A DNA stretch of 64,000 nucleotides from Citrobacter europaeus (lineage in GTDB: Bacteria > Pseudomonadota > Gammaproteobacteria > Enterobacterales > Enterobacteriaceae), in the NCBI GenBank assembly GCA_020099315.1, contig CP083650.1, forward strand, positions 4,340,001 through 4,404,000, given 5' to 3'. Shown piece by piece: positions 38,155-46,840 of the stretch. Both the position numbers and the translations under genes were made by a program. The stretch's first letter is position 1, and each line of letters begins with the position of its first letter. Under the pieces are notes generated by a model. That model saw only the letters and a program-made list of their open reading frames with translations. It did no database searches and was not told the DNA's origin.

Positions 38155-39399
38155 ATGACTACGCAACGTTCATCGGGGCTACTCTCGCGTTTGGCGCAAG
38201 GGAGCCTGGTTAAACAAATTTTGATCGGTTTGGTACTGGGGATTTTACTGGCACTGGTGTCAAAACCTGCGGCAGAAGCCGTTGGTTTGCTGGGTACGCT
38301 GTTCGTCGGCGCATTAAAAGCTGTCGCGCCAATTCTGGTTTTGATGCTGGTGATGGCTTCTATCGCCAACCACCAGCACGGGCAAAAAACTAATATCCGC
38401 CCAATCCTGTTCCTCTATCTGCTCGGAACATTTTCCGCAGCGTTAGCAGCCGTTGTCTTCAGTTTCGCCTTCCCATCCACACTGCATCTTTCCAGTAGCG
38501 CCGGTGATATTGTGCCGCCGTCTGGTATCGTCGAAGTGATGCGCAGCCTGCTGATGAGCATGGTTTCTAACCCAATTGATGCCCTGCTTAACGCCAACTA
38601 TATCGGTATTCTGGTATGGGCCGTCGGTTTGGGCTTTGCGCTGCGCCACGGCAATGAAACGACCAAAAACCTGGTTAATGATATGTCCAACGCCGTCACC
38701 TTTATGGTAAGGCTGGTGATTCGTTTCGCGCCGATCGGGATCTTCGGCCTGGTTTCCTCCACGCTGGCAACCACCGGTTTTGCCACGCTTTGGGGCTACG
38801 CTCAACTGCTGGCCGTGCTGGTAGGTTGTATGCTGCTGGTGGCGTTGGTAATCAACCCGCTGCTGGTATTCTGGAAAATTCGCCGTAACCCGTATCCGCT
38901 GGTGCTGGCTTGTCTGCGCGAAAGCGGCGTGTACGCTTTCTTTACCCGCAGTTCCGCGGCAAATATTCCGGTGAATATGGCGCTGTGTGAGAAGCTGAAT
39001 CTGGATCGTGATACCTATTCGGTCTCTATCCCGTTGGGCGCCACCATCAATATGGCAGGCGCGGCGATCACCATTACCGTGCTGACGCTGGCGGCGGTGA
39101 ATACGCTGGGTATTCCGGTCGATTTACCGACGGCGCTGTTACTGAGCGTGGTGGCTTCGCTGTGCGCCTGCGGCGCATCGGGCGTGGCGGGGGGTTCTCT
39201 GCTTCTGATCCCACTGGCGTGTAATATGTTCGGTATCCCGAACGACATCGCCATGCAGGTTGTTGCCGTTGGCTTTATCATCGGCGTATTGCAGGATTCC
39301 TGTGAAACGGCGCTGAACTCTTCGACAGACGTCCTGTTTACCGCTGCGGCCTGCCAGGCTGAAGACGAGCGTCTGGCAAATAACGCCCTGCGCGGCTAA
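38155..39399 (+). CDS. sstT: Serine/threonine:Na+ symporter SstT
   Basis: Sodium-coupled serine and threonine importer (414 residues) of the DAACS/SLC1 family. It has about eight to ten membrane helices, with the substrate-site segments FFTRSSAANIPVNMALCEKL and SIPLGATINMAGAAIT typical of the fold. A TATACT -10-like box lies about 85 bases upstream of the start. It is a single gene; its terminator at 39408-39435 overlaps the 3-prime end of the convergent ygjV. Confidence 0.96.
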   Translation: MTTQRSSGLLSRLAQGSLVKQILIGLVLGILLALVSKPAAEAVGLLGTLFVGALKAVAPILVLMLVMASIANHQHGQKTNIRPILFLYLLGTFSAALAAVVFSFAFPSTLHLSSSAGDIVPPSGIVEVMRSLLMSMVSNPIDALLNANYIGILVWAVGLGFALRHGNETTKNLVNDMSNAVTFMVRLVIRFAPIGIFGLVSSTLATTGFATLWGYAQLLAVLVGCMLLVALVINPLLVFWKIRRNPYPLVLACLRESGVYAFFTRSSAANIPVNMALCEKLNLDRDTYSVSIPLGATINMAGAAITITVLTLAAVNTLGIPVDLPTALLLSVVASLCACGASGVAGGSLLLIPLACNMFGIPNDIAMQVVAVGFIIGVLQDSCETALNSSTDVLFTAAACQAEDERLANNALRG

Positions 39400-39407
39400 T
39401 CTCCGCT

Positions 39408-39435
39408 CCCCTCCGTCATCGGGCGGAGGGGTTCT
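39408..39435. terminator. sstT / ygjV convergent terminator
   Basis: CCCCTCCG and CGGAGGGG form an 8-bp stem followed by TTCTCTTCTT on the plus strand. The stem overlaps the ygjV stop codon. Confidence 0.7.
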
Positions 39436-39970
39436 CTTCTTGTACGCTTTTTTCTATTTTGAATGGATCAATGCCGCGTTTTTGCATCCGCCGGAAGCGA
39501 ATAATGTTCAGGCCGTTCATCACCAGAAAGCTACCTTCGATCATCGTCCCGCCAATCGACCCTAACCAAAAATTATGGATAACCCAGCAGGCGGTTGCGC
39601 ACCACATTACGCAGCGCACGGTTAACCCCTGGCAGCGAAACAGCGCCCAGGTGCTGGCCAGCGTGCCGATTATCGGCAACAGTTCCATCGCATGCTGTAA
39701 TTTCGCCAGCCCGAGAACCAGGGTGAGGATAATAAAAACGGTCATTACCCACAGTTTGCGGGTATGCATCGAGACGAGTGTGCGGATGGTGTTAAGCTCG
39801 GCACTCATTCCTGCAGGCCAGGCGCCCATCAGGAAAAAATGCACGCCAATGGTGGCGCTATAGACGGCGAGTTGCAGCCGGAACCGGCGCTCATCGCGAT
39901 TGAAAAAGGTGGTAATGCCGATCAGAAAGGCGATGACACCTACGCCCTGGGCCAGCCAATACGCGGTCAT
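39416..39970 (-). CDS. ygjV: Inner-membrane protein YgjV
   Basis: A 184-residue polytopic inner-membrane protein of the Imp-YgjV family, with about five or six hydrophobic segments starting with MTAYWLAQGVGVIAFLIGITTFF. Conserved polar features include FFNRDERRFRLQLAVYS and the C-terminal GSIGGTMIEGSFLVMNGLNI. Function is unknown. The ATG at 39970 matches the E. coli start, and the frame runs into the upstream REP. It lies between convergent sstT and uxaA, separated from uxaA by a REP pair. Confidence 0.9.
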   Translation of the reverse strand: MTAYWLAQGVGVIAFLIGITTFFNRDERRFRLQLAVYSATIGVHFFLMGAWPAGMSAELNTIRTLVSMHTRKLWVMTVFIILTLVLGLAKLQHAMELLPIIGTLASTWALFRCQGLTVRCVMWCATACWVIHNFWLGSIGGTMIEGSFLVMNGLNIIRFRRMQKRGIDPFKIEKSVQEENPSAR

Positions 39971-39993
39971 GCAAGCAACCCCAATTCTATCTC

Positions 39994-40069
39994 GTAGGCC
40001 GGATAAGGCGAGTTCGCCACCATCCGGCAACGGTTTGTGCCTGATGGCGCTGCGCTTATCAGGCCTACG
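39994..40069. repeat. REP/BIME pair
   Basis: Units at 39994-40029 (GGCCGGATAAGGCG type) and 40039-40069 (GCCTGATGGCG ... ATCAGGCC type) lie between ygjV and uxaA in opposite orientation. Confidence 0.85.
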
Positions 40070-40078
40070 TCTTTACAA

Positions 40079-41566
40079 TTAAAGTGTTACGCCGCTTTTA
40101 AATATCGCTAACTCTCTAAAATCATTCCGCTCGTTGCAGGTTTGCTTGCCGTTAGCGAAATCGACGATGGTATCGACAAATTCTTCCAGTAACTGCGGCA
40201 TCGCTTTGCCGTGGATCAGCTGTCCGGCGTCAAAATCGATCCAGTGCTTTTTCTTCGCTGCCAGTTCGCTGTTGGTGGCAATTTTCACCGTCGGCACAAA
40301 ACCGCCGTACGGCGTACCGCGACCGGTACTGAACAGCACCATATGACATCCCGCGCCCGCGAGGGCACTGGTCGCGACAGCATCGTTGCCCGGCGCGCTC
40401 AGCAGGTTCAGGCCGTGCGTCTTCAGGCGTTCGCCATAGCGCAGTACGTCCACCACCTGGCTGGATCCCGCTTTTTGCGTGCAGCCCAGAGATTTGTCTT
40501 CCAGCGTGGTGATACCGCCCGCTTTGTTGCCCGGGGATGGATTCTCGTAAATCGGTTGGTCGTGGGCAATGAAGTACTGCTTGAAGTCATTGACCATGGT
40601 AACCAGCTTGCCAAACGTTTCTTCGTCACGGCAGTGGTCCATCAGCAACTGCTCGGCGCCGAACATTTCCGGCACTTCGGTCAGCACGGTGGTACCGCCG
40701 TTGGCAATCACGTAGTCCGAAAAACGGCCCAGCATCGGGTTGGCGGTAATACCGGACAGGCCGTCAGAGCCGCCGCATTCCAGACCAAACTTCAGCTCGC
40801 CCAGTTTACCTGGCTCACGCTTGTCGTTACGCATCACGTTGTACAACTGATGAAGATGTTCAATCCCCGCTTCCACTTCGTCTTCCTGATGTTGGCAGAC
40901 CATGAAGTGAACGCGCTCAGGATCGTACCCACCTAAGGTTTCACGGAAGGCATCAACCTGGTTGTTTTCACAACCAAGGCCCACCACCAGCACCGCACCC
41001 GCATTCGGGTGACGCACCATGTTTTGCAGCATCGTGCGGGTGTTAATGTGGTCGTCGCCCAGTTGCGAACAGCCGTAGGTGTGGCTGAAGAGATGCACGC
41101 CGTCAATACCTTCGGCATCGTTGGTCTCTTTCAGAAAACGGTTCTGCATCTGACGCGCCATGGCGTTGACGCAGCCTACCGTCGGTAGGATCCACAGTTC
41201 GTTACGTACCCCGACATCACCGTTCGCGCGGCGATAAATCTGTACATCGCGATCCGCCGGTTGGGCAACTTCCGCCTGAAAATCAGGGTGGTAGCTATAC
41301 GTGTCCAGGTCGCTCAGATTCGTGCGCGTGTTGTGGGCATGAATATGCTCACCCGCCGCAACGTCCACCAGCGTATGGCCAATTGGCAAACCGTATTTAA
41401 TGACGTTTTCGCCTTTCGCAATATCGCGCAAAGCGAATTTATGGCCACGAGAGACCGCCTGACGCAGGGTTACCGCCTGCCCATCAACGGTGACTTCGGT
41501 TCCTTCAGCCAAATCAGCGAGCGCTACCACGACGTTATCCAGCGCATGGATCTTGATGTATTGCAT
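40079..41566 (-). CDS. uxaA: Altronate dehydratase
   Basis: D-altronate dehydratase (495 residues), which converts altronate to 2-keto-3-deoxygluconate in galacturonate breakdown. The N-terminal SAF-type domain (about residues 1-95) is followed by the UxaA/GarD catalytic domain with conserved Cys and His in HTYGCSQLGDDH, GLGCENNQVD and GLECGGSDGLSG. It is iron- or manganese-dependent in this family. It is downstream of uxaC on the same strand, separated by 161 bases that hold a long imperfect palindrome (41581-41730). In E. coli both are repressed by ExuR. Confidence 0.96.
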   Translation of the reverse strand: MQYIKIHALDNVVVALADLAEGTEVTVDGQAVTLRQAVSRGHKFALRDIAKGENVIKYGLPIGHTLVDVAAGEHIHAHNTRTNLSDLDTYSYHPDFQAEVAQPADRDVQIYRRANGDVGVRNELWILPTVGCVNAMARQMQNRFLKETNDAEGIDGVHLFSHTYGCSQLGDDHINTRTMLQNMVRHPNAGAVLVVGLGCENNQVDAFRETLGGYDPERVHFMVCQHQEDEVEAGIEHLHQLYNVMRNDKREPGKLGELKFGLECGGSDGLSGITANPMLGRFSDYVIANGGTTVLTEVPEMFGAEQLLMDHCRDEETFGKLVTMVNDFKQYFIAHDQPIYENPSPGNKAGGITTLEDKSLGCTQKAGSSQVVDVLRYGERLKTHGLNLLSAPGNDAVATSALAGAGCHMVLFSTGRGTPYGGFVPTVKIATNSELAAKKKHWIDFDAGQLIHGKAMPQLLEEFVDTIVDFANGKQTCNERNDFRELAIFKSGVTL

Positions 41567-41580
41567 ATCAATCCCGGACC

Positions 41581-41730
41581 TTAGAGCCTATTTCAGTAGG
41601 CGTATATTGTCGCAGCCCGTTTGGACACGGACAGCGCGCAAAAACCGGAGCGTACACGTAGTACGTGAGGATTTTGAGCACTGCCCAGGTTCAAACTGGC
41701 AAGTAAAATAGCCTAATGGATAGGCTCTTA
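41581..41730. repeat. Long imperfect palindrome between uxaC and uxaA
   Basis: A roughly 150-bp imperfect inverted repeat. Its ends are TTAGAGCCTAT and ATAGGCTCTTA, inner arms share TTTTG.GC.CTG and TCAAAC.GGC blocks, and the centre is GCGTACACGTAGTACGTG. The right end includes the uxaC stop codon. It looks like a small non-coding mobile repeat similar in plan to ERIC, but it is a different sequence. Confidence 0.75.
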
Positions 41731-43140
41731 GTTCAGTTCAATGGCGAAGTAATCACGCGCATTGTTAAAGCAAATATTTCTGACCATTTCGCCCAGCAAC
41801 TGGATATCTGCCGGTGCTTCACCTGCAGCAACCCAACGGCCAATCATCTGGCACAGGATACGACGGAAGTATTCATGGCGCGTGTATGACAGGAAGCTAC
41901 GGCTATCGGTCAGCATGCCGACAAAACGGCTCAGCAGGCCAAGCTGGGCCAGTTGCGTCATCTGACGTTCCATCCCATCTTTCTGATCGTTGAACCACCA
42001 GCCGGAACCGAACTGCATTTTGCCCGGCATACCTTCGCCCTGGAAGTTGCCGATCATGGTGCCCAGCACTTCGTTATCGCGCGGGTTCAGGCAGTACAGA
42101 ATGGTTTTCGGCAGCAGGTTCTGTTCGTTCTGCTTGCTCAGCAGTTTGGACAGCTCTTCGGCCATCGGACGGTCGTTGATGGAGTCAAAGCCAACATCCG
42201 CGCCCAGCAGTTTGAACTGACGCAGGTTGTTATTACGCAGCGCGCCGATGTGGTACTGCTGTACCCATTCGCGACGCGCGTATTCTGCGCCGAGGAACAC
42301 CAGTACGGCAGTTTTAAACTGGGCTACTTCATGCTCGCTCAGGGTTTCACCCGCCAGGCGGCGCGCCAGAATACTATCCAGTTCAGATTCGTTAGATTCA
42401 GCAAACAGCACCACGTCCAGCGCGTGGTCAGAGACTTTACAGCCGTGAGCCGCGAAGTGATCCAGACGTTTGGTCAGCGCGGTCTGCAGGTCTACGAAGC
42501 GACGAATGTCGGTGTCGGACACTTCGCCCAGCTTCGCCATATAGTCATTAAAGGTTGCCAGTTCGATGTTGAAAGCTTTATCCGGACGCCAGCTCGGCAG
42601 CACTTTCACATCAAAGCTTCCGTCTTTAGCAACGGCCGCGTGATGCTCCAGAGAGTCGATCGGGTCATCGGTGGTACCAACCATTTTCACGTTCATCTGC
42701 TGCATGATGCCGCGCGCGGAGAATTTATCCTGCGCCAGCAGTTCGTTGCATTGGTTCCAGATTTCGTCGGCAGTCGCAGGAGACAGCAGCTTACCTGTAA
42801 TACCAAACGGACGACGTAGTTCGAGGTGGGTCCAGTGGTACAGCGGGTTACCGATGGTGTGCGGTACGGTCGCGGCCCAGGCGTCAAACTTCTCACGATC
42901 GGACGCATCGCCGGTACACAGGCGCTCAGCGACGCCATTGGTGCGCATCGCACGCCACTTATAGTGGTCGCCCTTCAGCCAGATGTCATACAGGTTATTA
43001 AAACGGTAGTTTTCAGCGATTTGTTGCGGTGGTAAATGGCAGTGGTAATCGAAGATCGGCTGGTCTTTGGCGTAATCATGATACAGACGGCGGGCAAATT
43101 CGGTGTCCAGCAGGAAATCTTCAGTCATAAACGGGGTCAT
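41728..43140 (-). CDS. uxaC: Uronate isomerase
   Basis: Glucuronate/galacturonate isomerase (470 residues), the first cytoplasmic step in hexuronate breakdown. It belongs to the amidohydrolase superfamily, with the metal-binding FDYHCHLPP near residue 30 and conserved LYCLNPRDNEVLGTM and MLTDSRSFLSYTRHEYFRR toward the C-terminus. The ATG at 43140 gives the E. coli length, while the frame extends 25 codons upstream. It is divergent from exuT. An ExuR-like operator at 43194-43211 and CRP-like sites lie in the gap. Its stop codon falls inside the palindrome before uxaA. Confidence 0.97.
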   Translation of the reverse strand: MTPFMTEDFLLDTEFARRLYHDYAKDQPIFDYHCHLPPQQIAENYRFNNLYDIWLKGDHYKWRAMRTNGVAERLCTGDASDREKFDAWAATVPHTIGNPLYHWTHLELRRPFGITGKLLSPATADEIWNQCNELLAQDKFSARGIMQQMNVKMVGTTDDPIDSLEHHAAVAKDGSFDVKVLPSWRPDKAFNIELATFNDYMAKLGEVSDTDIRRFVDLQTALTKRLDHFAAHGCKVSDHALDVVLFAESNESELDSILARRLAGETLSEHEVAQFKTAVLVFLGAEYARREWVQQYHIGALRNNNLRQFKLLGADVGFDSINDRPMAEELSKLLSKQNEQNLLPKTILYCLNPRDNEVLGTMIGNFQGEGMPGKMQFGSGWWFNDQKDGMERQMTQLAQLGLLSRFVGMLTDSRSFLSYTRHEYFRRILCQMIGRWVAAGEAPADIQLLGEMVRNICFNNARDYFAIELN

Positions 43141-43193
43141 TATCGTCTTCCTCTCAGCGAGTGCGTCAGATTGCTTATGTTTTGATGTTGACA

Positions 43194-43211
43194 AAGTTAT
43201 CACACCAATTT
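43194..43211. promoter_or_regulatory. Candidate ExuR operator at uxaC
   Basis: AAGTTATCACACCAATTT matches the recalled ExuR/UxuR consensus AAATTGGTATACCAATTT at 13 of 18 positions and lies 54 bases upstream of uxaC. Confidence 0.5.
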
Positions 43212-43231
43212 CCATACACTGAAGATATTTT

Positions 43232-43247
43232 CGTGAGTTAGATCAAC
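43232..43247. promoter_or_regulatory. Candidate CRP site
   Basis: CGTGAGTTAGATCAAC fits TGTGA-N6-TCACA with three mismatches. Confidence 0.4.
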
Positions 43248-43353
43248 AAATGGTGACAAAAAAATTACTCTCAAAGAGGTAAATTACGCGTCAAGCCGCG
43301 CCAGTACTGGCTTTGCTGAATCGAAATAATGACCACACGAAGATTCACACTTT

Positions 43354-43369
43354 TGTGATGGCACTCACC
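43354..43369. promoter_or_regulatory. CRP site upstream of exuT
   Basis: TGTGATGGCACTCACC fits TGTGA-N6-TCACA with one mismatch. Catabolite control of hexuronate genes is established. Confidence 0.65.
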
Positions 43370-43613
43370 TTTTAAAGCTGTATGACAAGTTATCTTTTGG
43401 CCGTCGCGATACATAAGCCGACGGAATGCAAATTACCGATGTATCACCATCGGATTGACCGGTACGGAAACCGAATTAGCACAATTATTGACATGGCAAA
43501 GTTCGGGGAGTGCCGGCTTTTTTTTCGGTTACCCCCTCGTAAAAGAACATCCTCCTCCCTGAACTGGAAGATGACCGCTCGTTCGCGGAAATAACAAAAC
43601 GATGAGGTTTTAC

Positions 43614-44915
43614 ATGCGTAAAATTAAAGGGTTACGTTGGTACATGATCGCACTGGTGACGCTTGGCACCGTGCTGGGTTACCTGACACGTAACACTGTG
43701 GCGGCAGCTGCGCCAACTCTGATGGAAGAGTTACACATCTCCACTCAACAGTATTCCTATATCATCGCAGCGTATTCTGCTGCTTACACCGTAATGCAAC
43801 CCGTTGCCGGCTATGTGCTCGATGTGCTCGGCACTAAAATTGGTTACGCGATGTTCGCCGTTCTGTGGGCCGTCTTCTGCGGCGCGACCGCATTGGCTGG
43901 CAGTTGGGGTGGACTGGCGCTGGCGCGTGGCGCGGTAGGTGCCGCTGAAGCCGCGATGATCCCCGCAGGTCTGAAAGCCAGCTCCGAATGGTTCCCGGCT
44001 AAAGAGCGTTCAATTGCCGTAGGTTACTTTAACGTGGGTTCTTCTATCGGCGCGATGATTGCTCCGCCGCTGGTCGTCTGGGCTATCGTCATGCACAGCT
44101 GGCAGATGGCATTCATTATTTCCGGTGCGCTGAGCTTCATTTGGGCGATGTCCTGGCTGGTGTTCTACAAACACCCACGCGACCAGAAAAAACTGTCTGA
44201 TGAAGAACGTGATTACATTCTGAATGGTCAGGAATCACAGCATAAAAACAGTACCGCGAAGAAAATGTCCCTCGGTCAGATCCTGCGTAACCGTCAGTTC
44301 TGGGGTATCGCGCTGCCGCGTTTCCTGGCAGAGCCGGCCTGGGGTACTTTCAACGCCTGGATCCCGCTGTTCATGTTTAAAGTCTACGGCTTTAACCTGA
44401 AAGAAATTGCGATGTTTGCCTGGATGCCAATGCTGTTTGCTGACCTGGGTTGTATCGTAGGGGGTTATTTACCGCCGCTGTTCCAGCGCTGGTTCGGGGT
44501 TAACCTGATCGTTTCGCGTAAAATGGTCGTCACCATGGGCGCATTGCTGATGATTGGCCCAGGGATGATCGGCCTGTTCACCAGTCCGTACATTGCTATC
44601 GCTCTGCTGTGCATCGGCGGCTTTGCTCACCAGGCGCTTTCTGGTGCCCTGATTACGCTCTCTTCTGACGTATTTGGTCGTAATGAAGTGGCAACCGCAA
44701 ACGGTCTGACCGGTATGTCCGCCTGGCTTGCAAGTACGCTGTTTGCACTGGTCGTTGGCGCGCTGGCTGACACCATCGGCTTTAGCCCGCTGTTCGCCGT
44801 ACTGGCGGTATTCGACCTACTCGGCGCGTTAGTCATCTGGACGGTATTGCAGAACAAATCGGCCAGCGAGGTAGATTCGGGTTCACAAACCGGCGATCCC
44901 GCGACGCAAAATTAA
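43614..44915 (+). CDS. exuT: Hexuronate transporter ExuT
   Basis: Major facilitator superfamily importer (433 residues, 12 helices) for galacturonate and glucuronate, of the anion:cation symporter family. It begins MRKIKGLRWYMIALVTLGTVLGYLTRNT. The MFS motif region around GYVLDVLGTKIGYAMFAVLW follows helix 2, and GLKASSEWFPAKERSIAVGYF is typical of ACS members. The ATG at 43614 matches E. coli; four codons upstream another start is possible. A strong terminator at 44950-44976 separates it from exuR. Confidence 0.97.
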   Translation: MRKIKGLRWYMIALVTLGTVLGYLTRNTVAAAAPTLMEELHISTQQYSYIIAAYSAAYTVMQPVAGYVLDVLGTKIGYAMFAVLWAVFCGATALAGSWGGLALARGAVGAAEAAMIPAGLKASSEWFPAKERSIAVGYFNVGSSIGAMIAPPLVVWAIVMHSWQMAFIISGALSFIWAMSWLVFYKHPRDQKKLSDEERDYILNGQESQHKNSTAKKMSLGQILRNRQFWGIALPRFLAEPAWGTFNAWIPLFMFKVYGFNLKEIAMFAWMPMLFADLGCIVGGYLPPLFQRWFGVNLIVSRKMVVTMGALLMIGPGMIGLFTSPYIAIALLCIGGFAHQALSGALITLSSDVFGRNEVATANGLTGMSAWLASTLFALVVGALADTIGFSPLFAVLAVFDLLGALVIWTVLQNKSASEVDSGSQTGDPATQN

Positions 44916-44949
44916 CCCGATGTTATTCATCAAGGGTATATAATGTGAA

Positions 44950-44976
44950 GCCGCCAGTTATCTGGCGGCTTTTTTG
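44950..44976 (+). terminator. exuT terminator
   Basis: GCCGCCAG and CTGGCGGC form an 8-bp stem with a four-base loop, followed by TTTTTTG. Confidence 0.85.
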
Positions 44977-45002
44977 TCGCCGCGAGTGGAGCCGTATTCG
45001 CA

Positions 45003-45020
45003 AAAGTGGTATAACAAATA
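45003..45020. promoter_or_regulatory. Candidate ExuR autoregulatory operator
   Basis: AAAGTGGTATAACAAATA matches the recalled ExuR/UxuR consensus at 14 of 18 positions and lies 29 bases before exuR, where repressor binding would block transcription. Confidence 0.55.
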
Positions 45021-45049
45021 TAGTCTGCCGTATCATGCCTGGAGCGCAT

Positions 45050-45826
45050 ATGGAAATCACCGAACCACGACGTTTGTACCAACAACTTGCCGCTGATCTG
45101 AAAGAACGCATTGAGCAGGGCGTCTACCTGGTGGGTGATAAACTCCCCGCCGAGCGCTTTATCGCCGATGAAAAAAATGTCAGCCGCACCGTGGTTCGTG
45201 AAGCGATCATCATGCTCGAGGTTGAGGGCTACGTTGAAGTGCGTAAAGGATCGGGGATCCACGTCATTTCGAACCAACCTAAACATTATGTCGCGCCAGA
45301 TGAAAATCTGGAGTTCGCCAGCTACGGTCCTTTTGAGCTGCTCCAGGCTCGCCAGTTGATTGAGAGCAACATTGCCGAGTTTGCCGCCACTCAGGTGACC
45401 AAACAGGACATCATGAAGCTGATGGAAATTCAGGAGAAGTCGCGTAACGAAAAAAGCTTTCGTGACTCCGAGTGGGATCTCCAGTTCCATGTGCAGGTCG
45501 CGCTGGCAACGCAGAACTCCGCTCTGGCCGCGATTGTTGAAAAAATGTGGACTCAACGTATTCACAACCCCTACTGGAAGAAACTACACGACCACATCGA
45601 CCTGCGTACGGTAGATAACTGGTGTGACGACCATGACCAGATCCTGCGGGCGCTGATTCGCAAAGATCCCCATGCCGCCAAGCTGGCAATGTGGCAGCAC
45701 CTTGAGAACACCAAACAGATGCTGTTTAACGAAACCAGCGATGATTTTGAGTTCAATGCTGACCGTTATCTTTTTACTGAAAATCCCGTTGTTCATCTCG
45801 ATACGGCGGCTAACGGCGCAAAATAA
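45050..45826 (+). CDS. exuR: Hexuronate repressor ExuR
   Basis: GntR-family repressor (258 residues, FadR subfamily) of exuT, uxaCA and related genes; hexuronates release it from DNA. The N-terminal winged helix is clear: LYQQLAADLKERIEQG and KNVSRTVVREAIIMLEVEGYV. The C-terminal FCD effector domain has metal-binding acidic and His residues in DWDLQFH-like and NWCDDHDQILRAL segments. The ATG at 45050 follows GGAG and gives the E. coli length. Followed by a terminator hairpin. Confidence 0.96.
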   Translation: MEITEPRRLYQQLAADLKERIEQGVYLVGDKLPAERFIADEKNVSRTVVREAIIMLEVEGYVEVRKGSGIHVISNQPKHYVAPDENLEFASYGPFELLQARQLIESNIAEFAATQVTKQDIMKLMEIQEKSRNEKSFRDSEWDLQFHVQVALATQNSALAAIVEKMWTQRIHNPYWKKLHDHIDLRTVDNWCDDHDQILRALIRKDPHAAKLAMWQHLENTKQMLFNETSDDFEFNADRYLFTENPVVHLDTAANGAK

Positions 45827-46174
45827 ACAATCTTAGCGATGCAGGCGCGACAAAGCGCCTGTTTCTGACGCTTGGTAAGCGTTAGGTATAAAGTGTCAGC
45901 CTGTGTAAATCCTCTCGCCTCCCTCCATTGCGATAAGCAAAATCACAGTTCAACAACCGTAATTTCTATAACGGACAACGTTGACCTTTGTTACAATTAG
46001 TTGTTATTTGAATTTTTGTGTTTGAGAGCTTGCTTACTTCACAACTTTACAGGGAATAGTTCAGGCCGTGAATTTGTGTCAGACCGCGATCCATGTAAAA
46101 AACACCAATTAAATTGCGGCGTTACAAACTCCAGAAAACCGGCATGACGACAACCGATTCTCCAGGAATATTGA
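45827..46174. other. exuR / yqjA intergenic region
   Basis: This 348-base gap holds the exuR terminator and the promoter region of yqjA-mzrA. A candidate promoter is TTGACC at 45981-45986 with TTATTT at 46004-46009. A GTAAG...GTATAAA stretch near 45875-45892 resembles a CpxR box, which would fit the known CpxR control in E. coli, but the match is weak. Confidence 0.45.
45842..45865 (+). terminator. exuR terminator
   Basis: CAGGCGC and GCGCCTG form a 7-bp stem with a six-base loop, followed by TTTCTG. Confidence 0.6.
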
Positions 46175-46837
46175 ATGGAACTACTGACTCAATTACTGAA
46201 TGCTTTATGGGCTCAGGATTTTGAAACGCTGGCCAATCCTTCCATGATTGGCATGCTCTATTTCGTACTATTTACCATTTTGTTTCTGGAAAACGGACTG
46301 CTGCCAGCAGCCTTTTTACCTGGCGACAGTCTTCTGGTACTGGTCGGCGTACTTATCGCCAAAGGCGCGATGGGTTTCCCGCAAACAGTACTGCTGCTTA
46401 CCACCGCAGCCAGCCTCGGTTGCTGGCTCAGCTATATCCAGGGGCGATGGCTGGGAAATACCCGCACCGTACAAAACTGGCTGTCCCATCTACCAGCGCA
46501 TTATCATCAGCGTGCGCATCATCTGTTCCATAAGCATGGCTTGTCTGCGCTGCTGGTCGGTCGCTTTATCGCGTTTGTCAGAACACTACTGCCGACCATC
46601 GCAGGATTGTCCGGCCTGAACAATGCGCGCTTTCAGTTCTTTAACTGGATGAGCGGACTGCTTTGGGTTCTGATTCTCACAACGCTTGGCTATCTGCTGG
46701 GCAAAACGCCAGTGTTTCTCAAATATGAAGATCAGCTGATGTCTTGCCTGATGCTGCTTCCCGTGGTGTTACTGGTGTTTGGTCTGGCAGGTTCACTGGT
46801 TGTGCTTTGGAAAAAGAAATACGGGAACCGAGGGTAA
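46175..46837 (+). CDS. yqjA: DedA-family membrane protein YqjA
   Basis: DedA-family inner-membrane protein (220 residues) needed with YghB for normal membrane homeostasis and alkaline tolerance in E. coli, probably as an osmosensing cation/proton-coupled transporter. Family motifs are LPAAFLPGDSLLVLVGVL near residue 45 with the essential acidic residue, and LVGRFIAFVRTLLPTIAGLSG with conserved Arg residues. It lies three bases before mzrA, so the two are co-transcribed. CpxR control is known in E. coli. Confidence 0.95.
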   Translation: MELLTQLLNALWAQDFETLANPSMIGMLYFVLFTILFLENGLLPAAFLPGDSLLVLVGVLIAKGAMGFPQTVLLLTTAASLGCWLSYIQGRWLGNTRTVQNWLSHLPAHYHQRAHHLFHKHGLSALLVGRFIAFVRTLLPTIAGLSGLNNARFQFFNWMSGLLWVLILTTLGYLLGKTPVFLKYEDQLMSCLMLLPVVLLVFGLAGSLVVLWKKKYGNRG

Positions 46838-46840
46838 ATT

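Larger units (their letters stand above)
43141..43613. promoter_or_regulatory. Divergent uxaC / exuT promoter region
   Basis: This 473-base region contains an ExuR-like operator (43194-43211), two CRP-like sites (43232-43247 and 43354-43369) and the exuT leader with TGAGG before its start. A 70-codon frame at 43382-43594 has no family resemblance and is not accepted as a gene. Confidence 0.6.

Noticed and set aside
43382..43594. 70-codon frame upstream of exuT
   Set aside because: Lies in the promoter and leader, no family resemblance and no good ribosome site.
45871..45892. CpxR box before yqjA
   Set aside because: Only a weak match to GTAAA-N5-GTAAA, so it is mentioned only in the intergenic entry.
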